Assembly: GCF_021021555.1 (NCBI RefSeq)
Contig: NZ_JAINWA010000003.1
Coordinates: 1,054,001-1,118,000 of the forward strand
Origin: Teretinema zuelzerae
GTDB lineage: Bacteria > Spirochaetota > Spirochaetia > Treponematales > Treponemataceae
DNA: 64,000 nt
Reading direction: 5' to 3'
The notes under the pieces are model-generated. The model worked only from the letters and a program-made list of their open reading frames with translations. It made no database searches and had not been told where the DNA came from. How positions within the stretch are numbered: the stretch's first letter is position 1; each line of letters begins with the position of its first letter. The translations under genes and the position numbers were made by a program. Below, in pieces: positions 55,238 to 64,000 of the stretch.

Positions 55238-56694
55238 GGCAGCGAGGTCTCTCCCATAAGGAAGAGATCTATCGACCGGGCAGCGGCGCGGCCCTCGTTG
55301 ATCGCCCACACGACCAGAGACTGGCCGCGGCGGGCGTCACCGGCCGCGAACACTTTGTCGGTTGCGGTAGAAAAGGCTCCGTACGCGGCGGCGGCGTTTC
55401 CCCGGTTGTCGCGGGCGACTCCCAGAGACTCGAGCAGCTTTTCCTCGGGGCCGACGAAGCCAAGCGCGAGGAATACGAGATCGGCTTCGAAATATTCTTC
55501 GGAACCGGGAACTTCCTGCATAACGAATTGGCCGGCTTCGTTCTTTTTCCACTCAACCCTGACGGTTTTTATTCCCTTCACGTTGCCGTTTCCGTCGTCC
55601 ACGAATTCCTTCGTGGAAATGCAATACTCGCGGGGGTCTTTTCCGAAGGCGTATTCCGCCTCGGCGTGTCCGTAATCGATCTTCAGCGTACGAGGGAAGG
55701 TCGGCCAGGGCATCTCGGGAGTGCGGCTCGCGGGAGGCTTCGGCAACAGCTCGAAATTGACGACGCCTGAACACCCCTGGCGGATGGCGGTTCCCAGGCA
55801 ATCGTTGCCCGTATCACCGCCGCCTATCACCACGACTTTTTTACCCCTGGCGTCGATGGCCGGCCGGGCCGACGATCCGGAAAGAAGATTTTCGGTGGAA
55901 CCCTTGAGGTAGTCCATCGCGAAATGCACTCCGGAAAGGGAGCGGCCGGGAACGGAAAGATCGCGGGGCTTGGTCGAGCCGGTCGCTATCAGAACCGCGT
56001 CGAATTCCTTCATGAGGGATTCGGCGGAAACGTCCACCCCGACCTCAATCGATGTCTTGAAGACGACGCCCTCGTCCTTCATCACTTGTACGCGGCCGAG
56101 CACCAGATCCTTGTCGAGCTTCATGTTCGGGATGCCGTACATCAGCAGGCCGCCGGGACGGTCGGCTCGTTCGAAAACGACGACCGAGTGGCCGGCGCAG
56201 TTGAGCTGATCGGCGGCGGAAAGGCCTGCCGGACCGGAGCCGACTACCGCGACCTTTTTCCCGGTGCGGAACTTCGGCGGCATGGGCTTGATCCAGCCCT
56301 TTTCGCGCGCGTTGTCGACTATCCAGCACTCGTTGTCCTTGATGGTCACGGGATCGGAACCGATGCCGAGGACGCAGGCGCCCTCGCAGGGAGCCGGACA
56401 TACGCGGCCGGTGAATTCCGGAAAATTATTCGTCTTGCGAAGGCGGTGCCAGGCTTCCTCTTCGCGTCCGCGGAACACCAGATCGTTCCACTCGGGGATG
56501 AGGTTGCTGATAGGGCATCCGTAGCTCGACTGGCAGAAGGGCACGCCGCAATCCATGCAGCGGGCGCCCTGCTCTTCGCGTTCGCTTCTCTCAAGCGGCA
56601 GGACGAATTCCTTGAAATCCAGAGAGCGGACCTCGCTCGGCCGCCAGGGAGTCTTGTGCCTGCCATACTCCAAAAAACCGGTTACCTTACCCAT
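55234..56694 (-). CDS. gltD: Glutamate synthase small subunit
   Basis: 486 residues. N-terminal Cys-rich [4Fe-4S] region (ARCMDCGVPFCQSSYGCPISN, VCPAPCEGACVLG), FAD site (VAVVGSGPAGLSAADQL), NADP site (VVVIGGGDTGNDCLG) and LALGFVGPEEKLLE. It supplies electrons from NADPH for glutamate formation. Overlaps the end of gltB by eight bases. Confidence 0.95.
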   Translation of the reverse strand: MGKVTGFLEYGRHKTPWRPSEVRSLDFKEFVLPLERSEREEQGARCMDCGVPFCQSSYGCPISNLIPEWNDLVFRGREEEAWHRLRKTNNFPEFTGRVCPAPCEGACVLGIGSDPVTIKDNECWIVDNAREKGWIKPMPPKFRTGKKVAVVGSGPAGLSAADQLNCAGHSVVVFERADRPGGLLMYGIPNMKLDKDLVLGRVQVMKDEGVVFKTSIEVGVDVSAESLMKEFDAVLIATGSTKPRDLSVPGRSLSGVHFAMDYLKGSTENLLSGSSARPAIDARGKKVVVIGGGDTGNDCLGTAIRQGCSGVVNFELLPKPPASRTPEMPWPTFPRTLKIDYGHAEAEYAFGKDPREYCISTKEFVDDGNGNVKGIKTVRVEWKKNEAGQFVMQEVPGSEEYFEADLVFLALGFVGPEEKLLESLGVARDNRGNAAAAYGAFSTATDKVFAAGDARRGQSLVVWAINEGRAAARSIDLFLMGETSLP

Positions 56695-59600
56695 TCACAG
56701 CCTCCTTGCCGGCAACGTTCGCCTGAGCGAGCACTTTTTTGTAGTCGTGCGGAATGACCCGTACGAAAGATTTCTTCATTGTTTCCCATCCGCCGAGAAC
56801 GGACGCCGCGACTCCGGATCCGGTCGCCTCCCTATGGCGGGAAATCAGATCCTTGAGCTCGGCCCAGTCTTCCGCGGCGGGCTCTTCCAGAGACACCATG
56901 CCGGTGTTGCATCTGTCGCGGAAGGTTCCGTCCGAATCGAGAACCCAGGCGATTCCGCCGGACATTCCCGCGGCGAAATTGCGTCCGGTTTTTCCGAGGA
57001 CGACGGCTCGTCCGCCGGTCATGTATTCGCAGCCGTGGTCTCCGACGCCCTCGACGACGACCCGCGCGCCCGAGTTTCTGACGCAGAACCGCTCCGCCGC
57101 GATGCCCCGGATGAAGCCTTCTCCCGAAGTGGCGCCGTAGAAAGCGACGTTTCCTACGATGATGTTCTCCGACGGCTCGAAGGGAGACGCTTCAGGAGGA
57201 GCGATCACGAGGGTTCCTCCGCACAGGCCCTTGCCGACGAAGTCGTTCGCGTCGCCGACGAGATTGAAGGCTATTCCCGAGGAGAGCCAGGCGCCGAAGC
57301 TCTGGCCCGCGGAACCGCGGAAGTTCACCCTGACGGAACCTTCCGGAAGGCCGCGGTTTCCGTTCTTCTTGGCGACGGTGTGGCTCAGCATGGTGCCGAC
57401 TGCGCGGTCCGTATTGCACACCGCCGAATCGACGACGACAGACGTGCTCGATCCTTCGATTACGGCGGAGCATTTCTTGATAAGTTCGCGGTCGAGTACT
57501 GAATCGATGCCGTGGTTCTGTTCGATGGTCTTCCGCACGGGGGCGGAAGGATCTGCTCCGACGATCGGCGCGAGAAGGGCGTCGAGCGTAATGCCGGCGG
57601 ACTTCCAGGTGCGCACCGACCGGTCCTCTTCCAGAAGATCGACCCTGCCCACCAGTTCGTTCCAGGAGCGCACACCGATGGAGGCCATTACGGCGCGCAT
57701 ATCCTGAGCCACGTACCGGAAGAAGTTTTCGATGTACTCGGGCTTTCCGGTGAACATTCCGCGGAGCCGGGGATCCTGGGTCGCGATTCCGACGGGACAG
57801 GTGTTTTTATGGCACTTGCGCATCATGACGCAGCCGAGGGTGATAAGGGGCGCAGTCGAAAAGCCGCACTCCTCGGCGCCGAGAATCGCCGCGATAACGG
57901 CGTCCCGCCCGGTCTTGAGCTGGCCGTCCGTCTGCAGGGTGACGCGGGAGCGCAGTCCGTTGAGCACGAGGGTTTGGTGCGTCTCGGCGATTCCCAGCTC
58001 CCAGGGCAGGCCCGCGTTGCGGACGCCGGTGAGCGGAGACGCTCCGGTTCCGCCGTCGTGGCCGGAGACCAGAATGTGGTCGGCATGGCCCTTCGCGACG
58101 CCGGCGGCGATGGTTCCCACTCCGACTTCCGATACGAGCTTTACGGAAATGCGGGCGCCCGGATTGGCGTTCTTCAGATCGAAAATCAGTTCCGCAAGAT
58201 CTTCGATGGAATAAATATCATGATGAGGGGGCGGGCTGATGAGTCCGACTCCCGGAGTCGAACCGCGGGTCCTGGCGATCGCGGGGTCGACCTTGTGGCC
58301 GGGCAGCTCTCCGCCTTCTCCGGGCTTCGCGCCCTGGGCCATCTTTATCTGTATTTCGTCCGAGTTCGTCAAATACTCGATCGTGACGCCGAATCGGCCG
58401 GACGCGACCTGCTTGATCGCGCTCCGCTTCGAGTCTCCGTTCGCAAGAGGCTGGAAGCGTTCGCGGTCTTCGCCGCCCTCGCCGGTATTGCTCTTTCCGC
58501 CGAGGCGGTTCATCGCGATCGCGAGCGTCTCGTGCGCTTCCTTGGAAATCGAGCCGTAGCTCATCGCTCCGGTAACGAAGCGCTTCACGATGGACTCGAC
58601 GCTTTCAACTTCGTCGATTGAAACAGGAACAATGGGCTCGCCGCGGGCGTTCTTGCCTTCGCGGAATTTCAGGAGACCGCGGATGGTCGCCTGCTCGGCC
58701 GAACGGGCGTTCTGCCTGGCGGAGAACCTCGCCCACGCGGCGGGATCTCCGCTGCGGCAGGCCTGCTGGAGGTCAGCGATCGACTCGGCGTCCCACATGT
58801 GTTTTTCTCCGCCCGAGCGGACATGGATGTCGCCGGCGCTGCGGTACTCGTCGTAGGGGCGCGATTCCCGGGCGGGCCACGCGTCCAGATGGCGCTCGAG
58901 GGCCTCGCGGGAAAGCTCGGCGAAGCCGGCTCCCCCGATCCTGCTGGCTGATCCGGCGAAGCAGCGGTTCATGACCTCTTCTGCCAGGCCGACTGCCTCG
59001 AAAATCTGGGCGCCCTTATAGGATTCAAGCGTCGAGATGCCCATCTTTCCGAACACCTTCCGCATGCCCTTGGCGACGGCCTTGATGTATCGGCCTTCGA
59101 TCTCGCCGGCGGGGACGGGCTCGGACCAGGATTTGCGGGCGTCGATCTGACGGAAGGCCTCGAATGCGAGCCAGGGGTTTACCGCGTCGCAGCCGAAGCC
59201 GACCAGGGCGCAGAACTGATGTATTTCGCGCGGTTCGGCGGACTCGAGCACGATGCCGATCCGGGTGCGCGAGGATTCCCGTACCAGATGCTGATGGACG
59301 GCTCCCACCGCGAGCAGGGCGGGGACGGCGAGGCGCGCAGAGGATACGGAGCGGTCCGAAAGAACGACGAGGCGGCAGCCCTCCGCGATGGCGGCGATTG
59401 TTTCGTCCTCGATGCGCGAAAGGGCGGCTTTGAGCGCGGTTCCGGGAGCGGAAGAGGCGTCCTGAGAGGACGCGGCATGCTTCGCCTCGGCCGCCGCCGC
59501 TTCGACCGGATAGGTGATGTCGATGACGCGGGTTTTCCAGCCCGCTCCGCCTGTGTTCTTCAGCCGGGCGAGTTCGGAGTCAGTGAGTATCGGGTAATGG

Positions 59601-61303
59601 AGACGCAGTCGCCTGCAATGTTCCGGAGAAGGCTCCAGGAGATTTCCTTCCGGTCCGATGCAGGATTCGAGGCTCATGATCAAATCCTCGCGGATCGAGT
59701 CGATCGGGGGATTTGTAACCTGGGCGAAAAGCTCCTTGAAATAATCGGAGACGAGCTTCGGCCGCGACGAGAGAACCGCTAGCGGAGTATCGTTGCCCAT
59801 CGAGCCGAGCGCTTCCTGCGATCCTTCGACCATGGGCTTGAGCAGCATTTCTACGGTTTCCAAACTGTACCCGAAAGCCCGCAGGAGCTTCAGATAGTCT
59901 TCTTCTGACGGCGACGGGGAAAGCCGCCCGGCGGGGAAGGATTCGAGGGCGAGCTCGTTGTTTTTCAACCATTCTCCGTAAGGATGGGCGGTCGCGATCT
60001 TGCCCTTGATTTCCTCGTCCCCGATAATCCGGCCTTCCTTGAAATCGACCAGAAACATCTTGCCGGGTTCGAGACGGGTTTTCTTCACGATGCGGGAGGG
60101 ATCGATGTCCAGAACACCCACTTCGCTCGCCATGATGACCATATCGTCGTTCGTGATCCAGATGCGGCTCGGGCGCAGCCCGTTGCGGTCGAGCACCGCG
60201 CCGATCCATTCGCCGTCGGTGAAGGAAATGGAAGCGGGACCGTCCCAGGGTTCCATCATCGAGCTTGAATAACGGTAGAAATCGCGCTTGGAAGAATCCA
60301 TGTCGGCATGGTTTTCCCAGGCTTCCGGAATCATCATCATGACGGCTTCCGGAAGGCTTCTGCCGCCGAGGAGGAGAAGCTCGAGAACGTTGTCGAAATT
60401 GCCCGAGTCCGAGAGATCGGGTTCGGTCACCGGAAAGGCCTTCGCGAGATCGGGACCGAACAGGGGGCTGGACAGCATTCCCTGGCGGGAAATCATTTTG
60501 TTGACGTTCCCCCGAAGCGTGTTGATTTCTCCGTTGTGGGCCATGTAGCGCAGCGGCTGCGCCCGGTCCCAGGAGGGGAAGGTGTTCGTGGAGAAGCGCG
60601 AGTGAACCATCGCGAGATGGGACACGTAGTCGGGATCCGAAAGATCGGGAAAATAGGGAACGAGCTGGTCTGGGGAAAGCATTCCCTTATAGACCATGAC
60701 CCGGCAGGACAGGCTGCAAATATAGAAATGGCTGTCGGGGTCCTTGTCGGTTCCGCGCAAAAGATGGGTCGCCTGTTTTCTGACGACGAAAAGCTTGCGG
60801 TCGAAGGCCTCCGGATCGGGGGCAGCGGCGGGATCGGCGCCGGCGAAGAGCATCTCCATGACCGGTTCGCTCGCGAGGGCGGAAGGACCGAGCCCGGCGT
60901 TGTTCACGGGAACGCGGCGCCAGCCCAGGAGCGAAAGCCCGGCTTCGGAGAGAAGAGCCGAGATGGACGCCTTGCAATCGGCGCGAAGCGTTTCGTCGAC
61001 GGGAAGAAATACGATCCCGGAAGCGTAGCGGCCTTCCGGAGGAAGGGAGAAACCTGATTTTTCAGCGGCTTTTCTCAAGAACAGATCGGGAAGAGCGGTG
61101 AGCATGCCCGCGCCGTCGCCGGTGTTTTCCTCGGCTCCGCGCGCTCCGCGATGATCCATCCGGCAGAGCACCTTGGCGGCGTCTTCTATAATTGAATGGG
61201 TACGCTTTCCCTTGATATGGGCAATGAATCCGACACCGCAATTTTCTTTTTCGCAAGCAGGATCATACAGACCGCACTTTCCGGGACGTTTCACAAAAGG
61301 CAT
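56687..61303 (-). CDS. gltB: Glutamate synthase large subunit
   Basis: 1538 residues. Class II glutamine amidotransferase with a Cys nucleophile (ENCGVGFIAH; Cys22, so a short propeptide may be removed), central domain, FMN-binding synthase domain (GHDGGTGASPLTGVRNAGLPWE), [3Fe-4S] motif CHKNTCPVGIATQ, and C-terminal Gly-rich beta-helix (VVVEGVGDHGCEYMTGG). Converts glutamine plus 2-oxoglutarate to two glutamates. GAGGAG is six bases before the ATG. Confidence 0.96.
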   Translation of the reverse strand: MPFVKRPGKCGLYDPACEKENCGVGFIAHIKGKRTHSIIEDAAKVLCRMDHRGARGAEENTGDGAGMLTALPDLFLRKAAEKSGFSLPPEGRYASGIVFLPVDETLRADCKASISALLSEAGLSLLGWRRVPVNNAGLGPSALASEPVMEMLFAGADPAAAPDPEAFDRKLFVVRKQATHLLRGTDKDPDSHFYICSLSCRVMVYKGMLSPDQLVPYFPDLSDPDYVSHLAMVHSRFSTNTFPSWDRAQPLRYMAHNGEINTLRGNVNKMISRQGMLSSPLFGPDLAKAFPVTEPDLSDSGNFDNVLELLLLGGRSLPEAVMMMIPEAWENHADMDSSKRDFYRYSSSMMEPWDGPASISFTDGEWIGAVLDRNGLRPSRIWITNDDMVIMASEVGVLDIDPSRIVKKTRLEPGKMFLVDFKEGRIIGDEEIKGKIATAHPYGEWLKNNELALESFPAGRLSPSPSEEDYLKLLRAFGYSLETVEMLLKPMVEGSQEALGSMGNDTPLAVLSSRPKLVSDYFKELFAQVTNPPIDSIREDLIMSLESCIGPEGNLLEPSPEHCRRLRLHYPILTDSELARLKNTGGAGWKTRVIDITYPVEAAAAEAKHAASSQDASSAPGTALKAALSRIEDETIAAIAEGCRLVVLSDRSVSSARLAVPALLAVGAVHQHLVRESSRTRIGIVLESAEPREIHQFCALVGFGCDAVNPWLAFEAFRQIDARKSWSEPVPAGEIEGRYIKAVAKGMRKVFGKMGISTLESYKGAQIFEAVGLAEEVMNRCFAGSASRIGGAGFAELSREALERHLDAWPARESRPYDEYRSAGDIHVRSGGEKHMWDAESIADLQQACRSGDPAAWARFSARQNARSAEQATIRGLLKFREGKNARGEPIVPVSIDEVESVESIVKRFVTGAMSYGSISKEAHETLAIAMNRLGGKSNTGEGGEDRERFQPLANGDSKRSAIKQVASGRFGVTIEYLTNSDEIQIKMAQGAKPGEGGELPGHKVDPAIARTRGSTPGVGLISPPPHHDIYSIEDLAELIFDLKNANPGARISVKLVSEVGVGTIAAGVAKGHADHILVSGHDGGTGASPLTGVRNAGLPWELGIAETHQTLVLNGLRSRVTLQTDGQLKTGRDAVIAAILGAEECGFSTAPLITLGCVMMRKCHKNTCPVGIATQDPRLRGMFTGKPEYIENFFRYVAQDMRAVMASIGVRSWNELVGRVDLLEEDRSVRTWKSAGITLDALLAPIVGADPSAPVRKTIEQNHGIDSVLDRELIKKCSAVIEGSSTSVVVDSAVCNTDRAVGTMLSHTVAKKNGNRGLPEGSVRVNFRGSAGQSFGAWLSSGIAFNLVGDANDFVGKGLCGGTLVIAPPEASPFEPSENIIVGNVAFYGATSGEGFIRGIAAERFCVRNSGARVVVEGVGDHGCEYMTGGRAVVLGKTGRNFAAGMSGGIAWVLDSDGTFRDRCNTGMVSLEEPAAEDWAELKDLISRHREATGSGVAASVLGGWETMKKSFVRVIPHDYKKVLAQANVAGKEAVNG

Positions 61304-61546
61304 CTTTGTCTCCTCTTAAACTGGTACCCGGAATTCCCGGGAATACTTCGACCAACCCTGGAGAAAGAACGCCTTTGCTCTTTCGAAGGACAGTTACAGC
61401 TATTGAAATGTGTACCAAAACAAGGCAGTATGTCCAGAGGAAAAAACGTCAATTTACCGAATTTAATGAATAATTATGCATCTTATGCATTTTTTTACGT
61501 ATAAATAGTCAAAAATCCAGCTGATCGACTCAATAACAAAAGCCCC
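61304..61546. promoter_or_regulatory. Divergent control region between gltB and the ABC permease
   Basis: 243 bases without a gene. The gltB leader holds a perfect ATTCCCGGGAAT palindrome (61333-61344) overlapping a CCCGG/CCGGG stem. A direct repeat TTATGCAT-C-TTATGCAT lies at 61474-61490, in AT-rich DNA. A TTGACG box (about 61450, minus strand) may be the gltB -35, but its -10 is poor. Confidence 0.4.
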
Positions 61547-61575
61547 TGTGCAGGAAGAAAAAAACCGTCTATAAT
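61547..61575 (+). promoter_or_regulatory. Promoter of the ABC permease gene
   Basis: TGTGCA (61547-61552), 17 bases, perfect TATAAT (61570-61575), eight bases before the ATG; no ribosome site, so leaderless is likely. Confidence 0.55.
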
Positions 61576-61583
61576 CCACGTTT

Positions 61584-62276
61584 ATGAAATTCACGTTTCT
61601 CACGAAGTACTGGTCGTACTATCTCATCGGAGCGAAAAACACCATCCTGCTCGCGTTTCTCGCGGTTATTTTCGGAGTCATGATCGGGTTGATCCTCGCG
61701 GTATTCAGGGTCGGAAAGAACCGGCCCCTGCGGTTTCTGGGAACAGCCTACGTCGAGTTCATCCGGGGGACGCCCCTCCTTGTCCAGCTGTTCATCGTCT
61801 ATTACGGACTTCAGGCTATCGGAATCCGTTTTCCGGACAGCCCCTTCATGAACCGCCTTCTGGGCATCAATTTCGCGGATTTCATGGCCGGAGTCATCAC
61901 CATGGGCATCAACTCGGGCGCCTATGTATGCGAAATTTTCCGTTCAGGGATTCAATCAGTCGACAAGGGACAAAGCGAGGCGGCCCGCTCGCTGGGGATG
62001 TCGTACGCGAAGACGCTGCGACACATCGTCATACCGCAGGCGGTCAGGAACGTCCTGCCGACCCTCGGAAACGAGTTCGTCGTCGTTATAAAAGAATCGT
62101 CGATAGTTTCGGTGATCGGAATCGCGGAGCTCATGTACAAGGCGAACACCGTGAGGGGAAACACCTTCCAGCCATTCGAGCCCCTGCTGATCGCGGCCCT
62201 CGTATACTTCCTCCTCACCTTCCCGCTCTCGAAATTCCTCGCACGCGTCGAAAGGAGAATGCGCACCCATGATTAA
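61584..62276 (+). CDS. Amino-acid ABC transporter permease
   Basis: 230 residues, His/Glu/Gln/Arg/opine (HEQRO) type: [42 protein letters not shown], and the EAA loop [42 protein letters not shown]. Forms the membrane pore. Its end overlaps the ATPase gene by eight bases. It lacks a binding-protein gene beside it; the one at 52397 fits. Confidence 0.94.
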   Translation: MKFTFLTKYWSYYLIGAKNTILLAFLAVIFGVMIGLILAVFRVGKNRPLRFLGTAYVEFIRGTPLLVQLFIVYYGLQAIGIRFPDSPFMNRLLGINFADFMAGVITMGINSGAYVCEIFRSGIQSVDKGQSEAARSLGMSYAKTLRHIVIPQAVRNVLPTLGNEFVVVIKESSIVSVIGIAELMYKANTVRGNTFQPFEPLLIAALVYFLLTFPLSKFLARVERRMRTHD

Positions 62277-63006
62277 AGTAGAAGCACTGCACAAGAATTT
62301 CGGCAAGCTCCACGTTCTCCGCGGCATAGACGAACATATCGAACAGGGAGAAGTCGTCGTAATAATCGGACCCTCGGGTTCCGGAAAAAGCACCTTCCTC
62401 CGCTGCCTCAACCTCCTGGAGGAGCCGACCGCCGGAAAAATCTGGTTCGACGGAGTCGAGATAACCGACAAAAACGAATGGAAGCGCGGAGGGCTCGACG
62501 CTCACCGCAGGGACATGGGGATGGTTTTCCAGCATTTCAATCTTTTTCCCCACATGAACGTGCTTGAAAACATAGTCCTGAGCCCGGTTAAGGTAAAGGG
62601 AGTTCCGCGGGCGGAAGCCGAAGAAACAGCGAAGGAGCTGCTTGAACAGGTCGGGCTGATGGACAAAATCCTCGCCCATCCGGCCCAGCTTTCAGGCGGG
62701 CAAAAGCAGCGCATCGCGATAGTGCGGGCCCTCGCCATGAGGCCCAAGGTCATGCTCTTCGACGAACCGACGAGCGCCCTCGATCCGGAGATGGTCGGGG
62801 AGGTTCTCTCCGTCATGAAAAATCTGGCGGGACAGGGGATGACGATGGCCGTTGTGACCCATGAAATGCGCTTCGCCCGGGAAGTCGGGTCGCGCATTCT
62901 GTTCATGGATGAAGGAATAATCAGGGAACAGGGTACGCCGGAGGAACTCTTCGGAAACCCGCAGCACGCCCGTACACGGGAATTCCTCGCGAAGGTGACC
63001 GGCTAA
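62269..63006 (+). CDS. Amino-acid ABC transporter ATP-binding protein
   Basis: 245 residues. Walker [10 protein letters not shown], signature LSGGQKQR, Walker [13 protein letters not shown], with the GlnQ-like [15 protein letters not shown]-loop region. Drives import with the upstream permease. Its stop is 13 bases from the converging phosphoesterase. Confidence 0.95.
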   Translation: MIKVEALHKNFGKLHVLRGIDEHIEQGEVVVIIGPSGSGKSTFLRCLNLLEEPTAGKIWFDGVEITDKNEWKRGGLDAHRRDMGMVFQHFNLFPHMNVLENIVLSPVKVKGVPRAEAEETAKELLEQVGLMDKILAHPAQLSGGQKQRIAIVRALAMRPKVMLFDEPTSALDPEMVGEVLSVMKNLAGQGMTMAVVTHEMRFAREVGSRILFMDEGIIREQGTPEELFGNPQHARTREFLAKVTG

Positions 63007-63019
63007 AGCGCATCGCGCC

Positions 63020-63727
63020 CTAGGACTGCCGATAGGCGGAGTCGAACCAGTAGCGGCCCATCAGACCCTGGTTGGCGATGTAAAAATCGGCGCGGGGCGC
63101 GAGCTCGGCCCGATCGATCTGCAAGACGGCGAACCCGGCGGACGAGCCGCCTCGGGGGCGGGCGGCGCTTCCGGGATTCAAGGCGGCGATCTTGCCGTAT
63201 TCCTCGAAAAAAGGAACATGGGTGTGGCCGAATACCGCAACGTCGCAATCCAGGGCGCGCGCGGAATCCACGAGAATCTCGGGGCTCACGTCAACCGAAT
63301 GGCGATGCCCGTGAACAAGCAGTATCGAAGAGCCGGCGACCCGAACAACCTGGCGGGAGGGAACCGGTATCGTCCGCCCCGGGGCTTCTTCGGGACTGGA
63401 CTCGGGAAAGCCCGAAGGCAGGCCGACCCGATAGCTGTCGCCGTCGCCGTTTCCCGCGACGAAACAGACGAGAGGCGGAAGCGCATCCCTGAGCCGTTCG
63501 TTTTCGAGAACGTTTTCAACATATTCGGCGACATCCCACATGCCGTCTCCGGCAAAAAGCAGAACATCCGACTGCGGCCCGAATTCCCTGACGATAGCCT
63601 CGAAAACTCCGTAATGCCCGTGAGTATCCGAAATAATCATTACAGACGCCCGCTCCGCTGAGGCGATCCGCTCGGCATCCTCTTCCGACCCCAGATACCC
63701 TTTGGCAGTCAACGACAGTTCATTCAT
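63020..63727 (-). CDS. YfcE-like metallophosphoesterase
   Basis: 235 residues from ATG 63727 (GGGAGG eight bases upstream; further upstream codons belong to the next gene). Metal motifs: IISDTHGHYG (D-x-H), FAGDGMWD, GNGDGDS, LVHGHRHS and FGHTHVP. Family members hydrolyse phosphodiesters in the cytoplasm. The ATG lies within the upstream gene's stop region (8-base overlap). Confidence 0.9.
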   Translation of the reverse strand: MNELSLTAKGYLGSEEDAERIASAERASVMIISDTHGHYGVFEAIVREFGPQSDVLLFAGDGMWDVAEYVENVLENERLRDALPPLVCFVAGNGDGDSYRVGLPSGFPESSPEEAPGRTIPVPSRQVVRVAGSSILLVHGHRHSVDVSPEILVDSARALDCDVAVFGHTHVPFFEEYGKIAALNPGSAARPRGGSSAGFAVLQIDRAELAPRADFYIANQGLMGRYWFDSAYRQS

Positions 63728-64000
63728 CCAGTCCGCCTCCCGGAAGCGCTTCCTCGGGAGCCTCGTCCGGCGCGGTTCCTCCGGAAACAGGCGCCGCGCC
63801 GCCGGCGGCATCGGCTATCCGCATGTCGAGAACGGCATGATTGAACGAGCGCAACCCTGAATCGGAATCGATCCAGGGCTCGAATCTCCATGACAGCGCG
63901 TATTTTTTCTTTCCCGACGCTTTTCTCGCGGCGAGGAGGCTTTCGGAAAGAATCGGGACAGGATTCGCTCCCGCGTCGAGTTTTTCGGCGGCGAGGGCTG
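63720..64000 (-). CDS. C-terminal part of an unidentified protein (cut by window edge)
   Basis: A frame open from the right edge ends at TGA (63722-63720), giving about 92 residues. It contains KKKYALSWRFEPWIDSDSG and an Ala/Gly/Pro/Glu-rich tail (PVSGGTAPDEAPEEAL). It overlaps the phosphoesterase start, indicating one operon. No family recognised. Confidence 0.6.
   Translation of the reverse strand, partial: ALAAEKLDAGANPVPILSESLLAARKASGKKKYALSWRFEPWIDSDSGLRSFNHAVLDMRIADAAGGAAPVSGGTAPDEAPEEALPGGGLDE

Noticed and set aside
61304-61583. Sigma-54 promoter for gltB or the permease
   Set aside because: No GG-N10-GC pair in a TGGCAC/TTGC context was found despite rpoN being present in the window.

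Overview
This window looks like one contiguous piece of a spirochaete chromosome, most likely Treponema or a close relative. GC is high, about 58-60% by eye. The clearest markers are a 1351-residue SpiroCoCo-type coiled-coil protein, the block rpoN / hpf / hprK / ptsH with no PTS transport genes, a type III glutamine synthetase, a stand-alone giant acyl-CoA dehydratase activase, and many secreted or outer-membrane proteins without close named families. Gene density is very high. Neighbouring genes often overlap by 4-8 bases, and I see no phage, transposon or CRISPR array.

Layout. 0-12 kb: a long leftward gene set running from a secreted cysteine-peptidase-like protein through a TPR protein, an outer-membrane barrel, ExbB, ExbD and TonB to a HAD phosphatase and the coiled-coil protein. 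12-20 kb: leftward acyl-CoA dehydratase activase, rightward murJ, a leftward MFS carrier and a rightward M24 peptidase. 20.8-28.4 kb: a leftward set of LamG/FN3 exported protein, large TPR protein, and a glycerol-3-phosphate-dehydrogenase-like trio ending in DUF1667. 28.4-32.3 kb: uvrC and an outer-membrane protein. 32.3-37.6 kb: leftward rpoN, hpf, hprK, ptsH, a HAMP membrane protein and holA. 37.7-40.8 kb: DUF1015, PAS and PilZ proteins. 40.8-43.4 kb: a small three-gene operon (TerB-like, DUF4180, Cys-rich), divergent from a Na+-decarboxylase beta/gamma pair. 43.4-43.8 kb: a triplicated palindromic repeat built from the 3' end of tRNA-Leu(CAA). 43.8-46.4 kb: a metal P-type ATPase with its ArsR/SmtB repressor and operator. 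46.4-63 kb: a region rich in nitrogen and transport genes: glnN, gltB, gltD, the parts of an amino-acid ABC transporter, a chemoreceptor, UraA, a GH18 protein and a YkgJ protein. The window ends in a phosphoesterase and a gene cut by the edge.

Three things stand out. First, three genes (TPR protein, FAD oxidoreductase, holA) each need one extra base in a short G/C run to read through. Because holA is normally essential, consensus errors are the likeliest cause. Second, many genes lack a Shine-Dalgarno site but have a sigma-70-like -10 box only 5-10 bases before the start codon, suggesting frequent leaderless mRNAs. Third, the tRNA-Leu tail palindromes are an unusual repeat structure that ordinary gene content does not explain. 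All calls come from reading the sequence; no database search was made.
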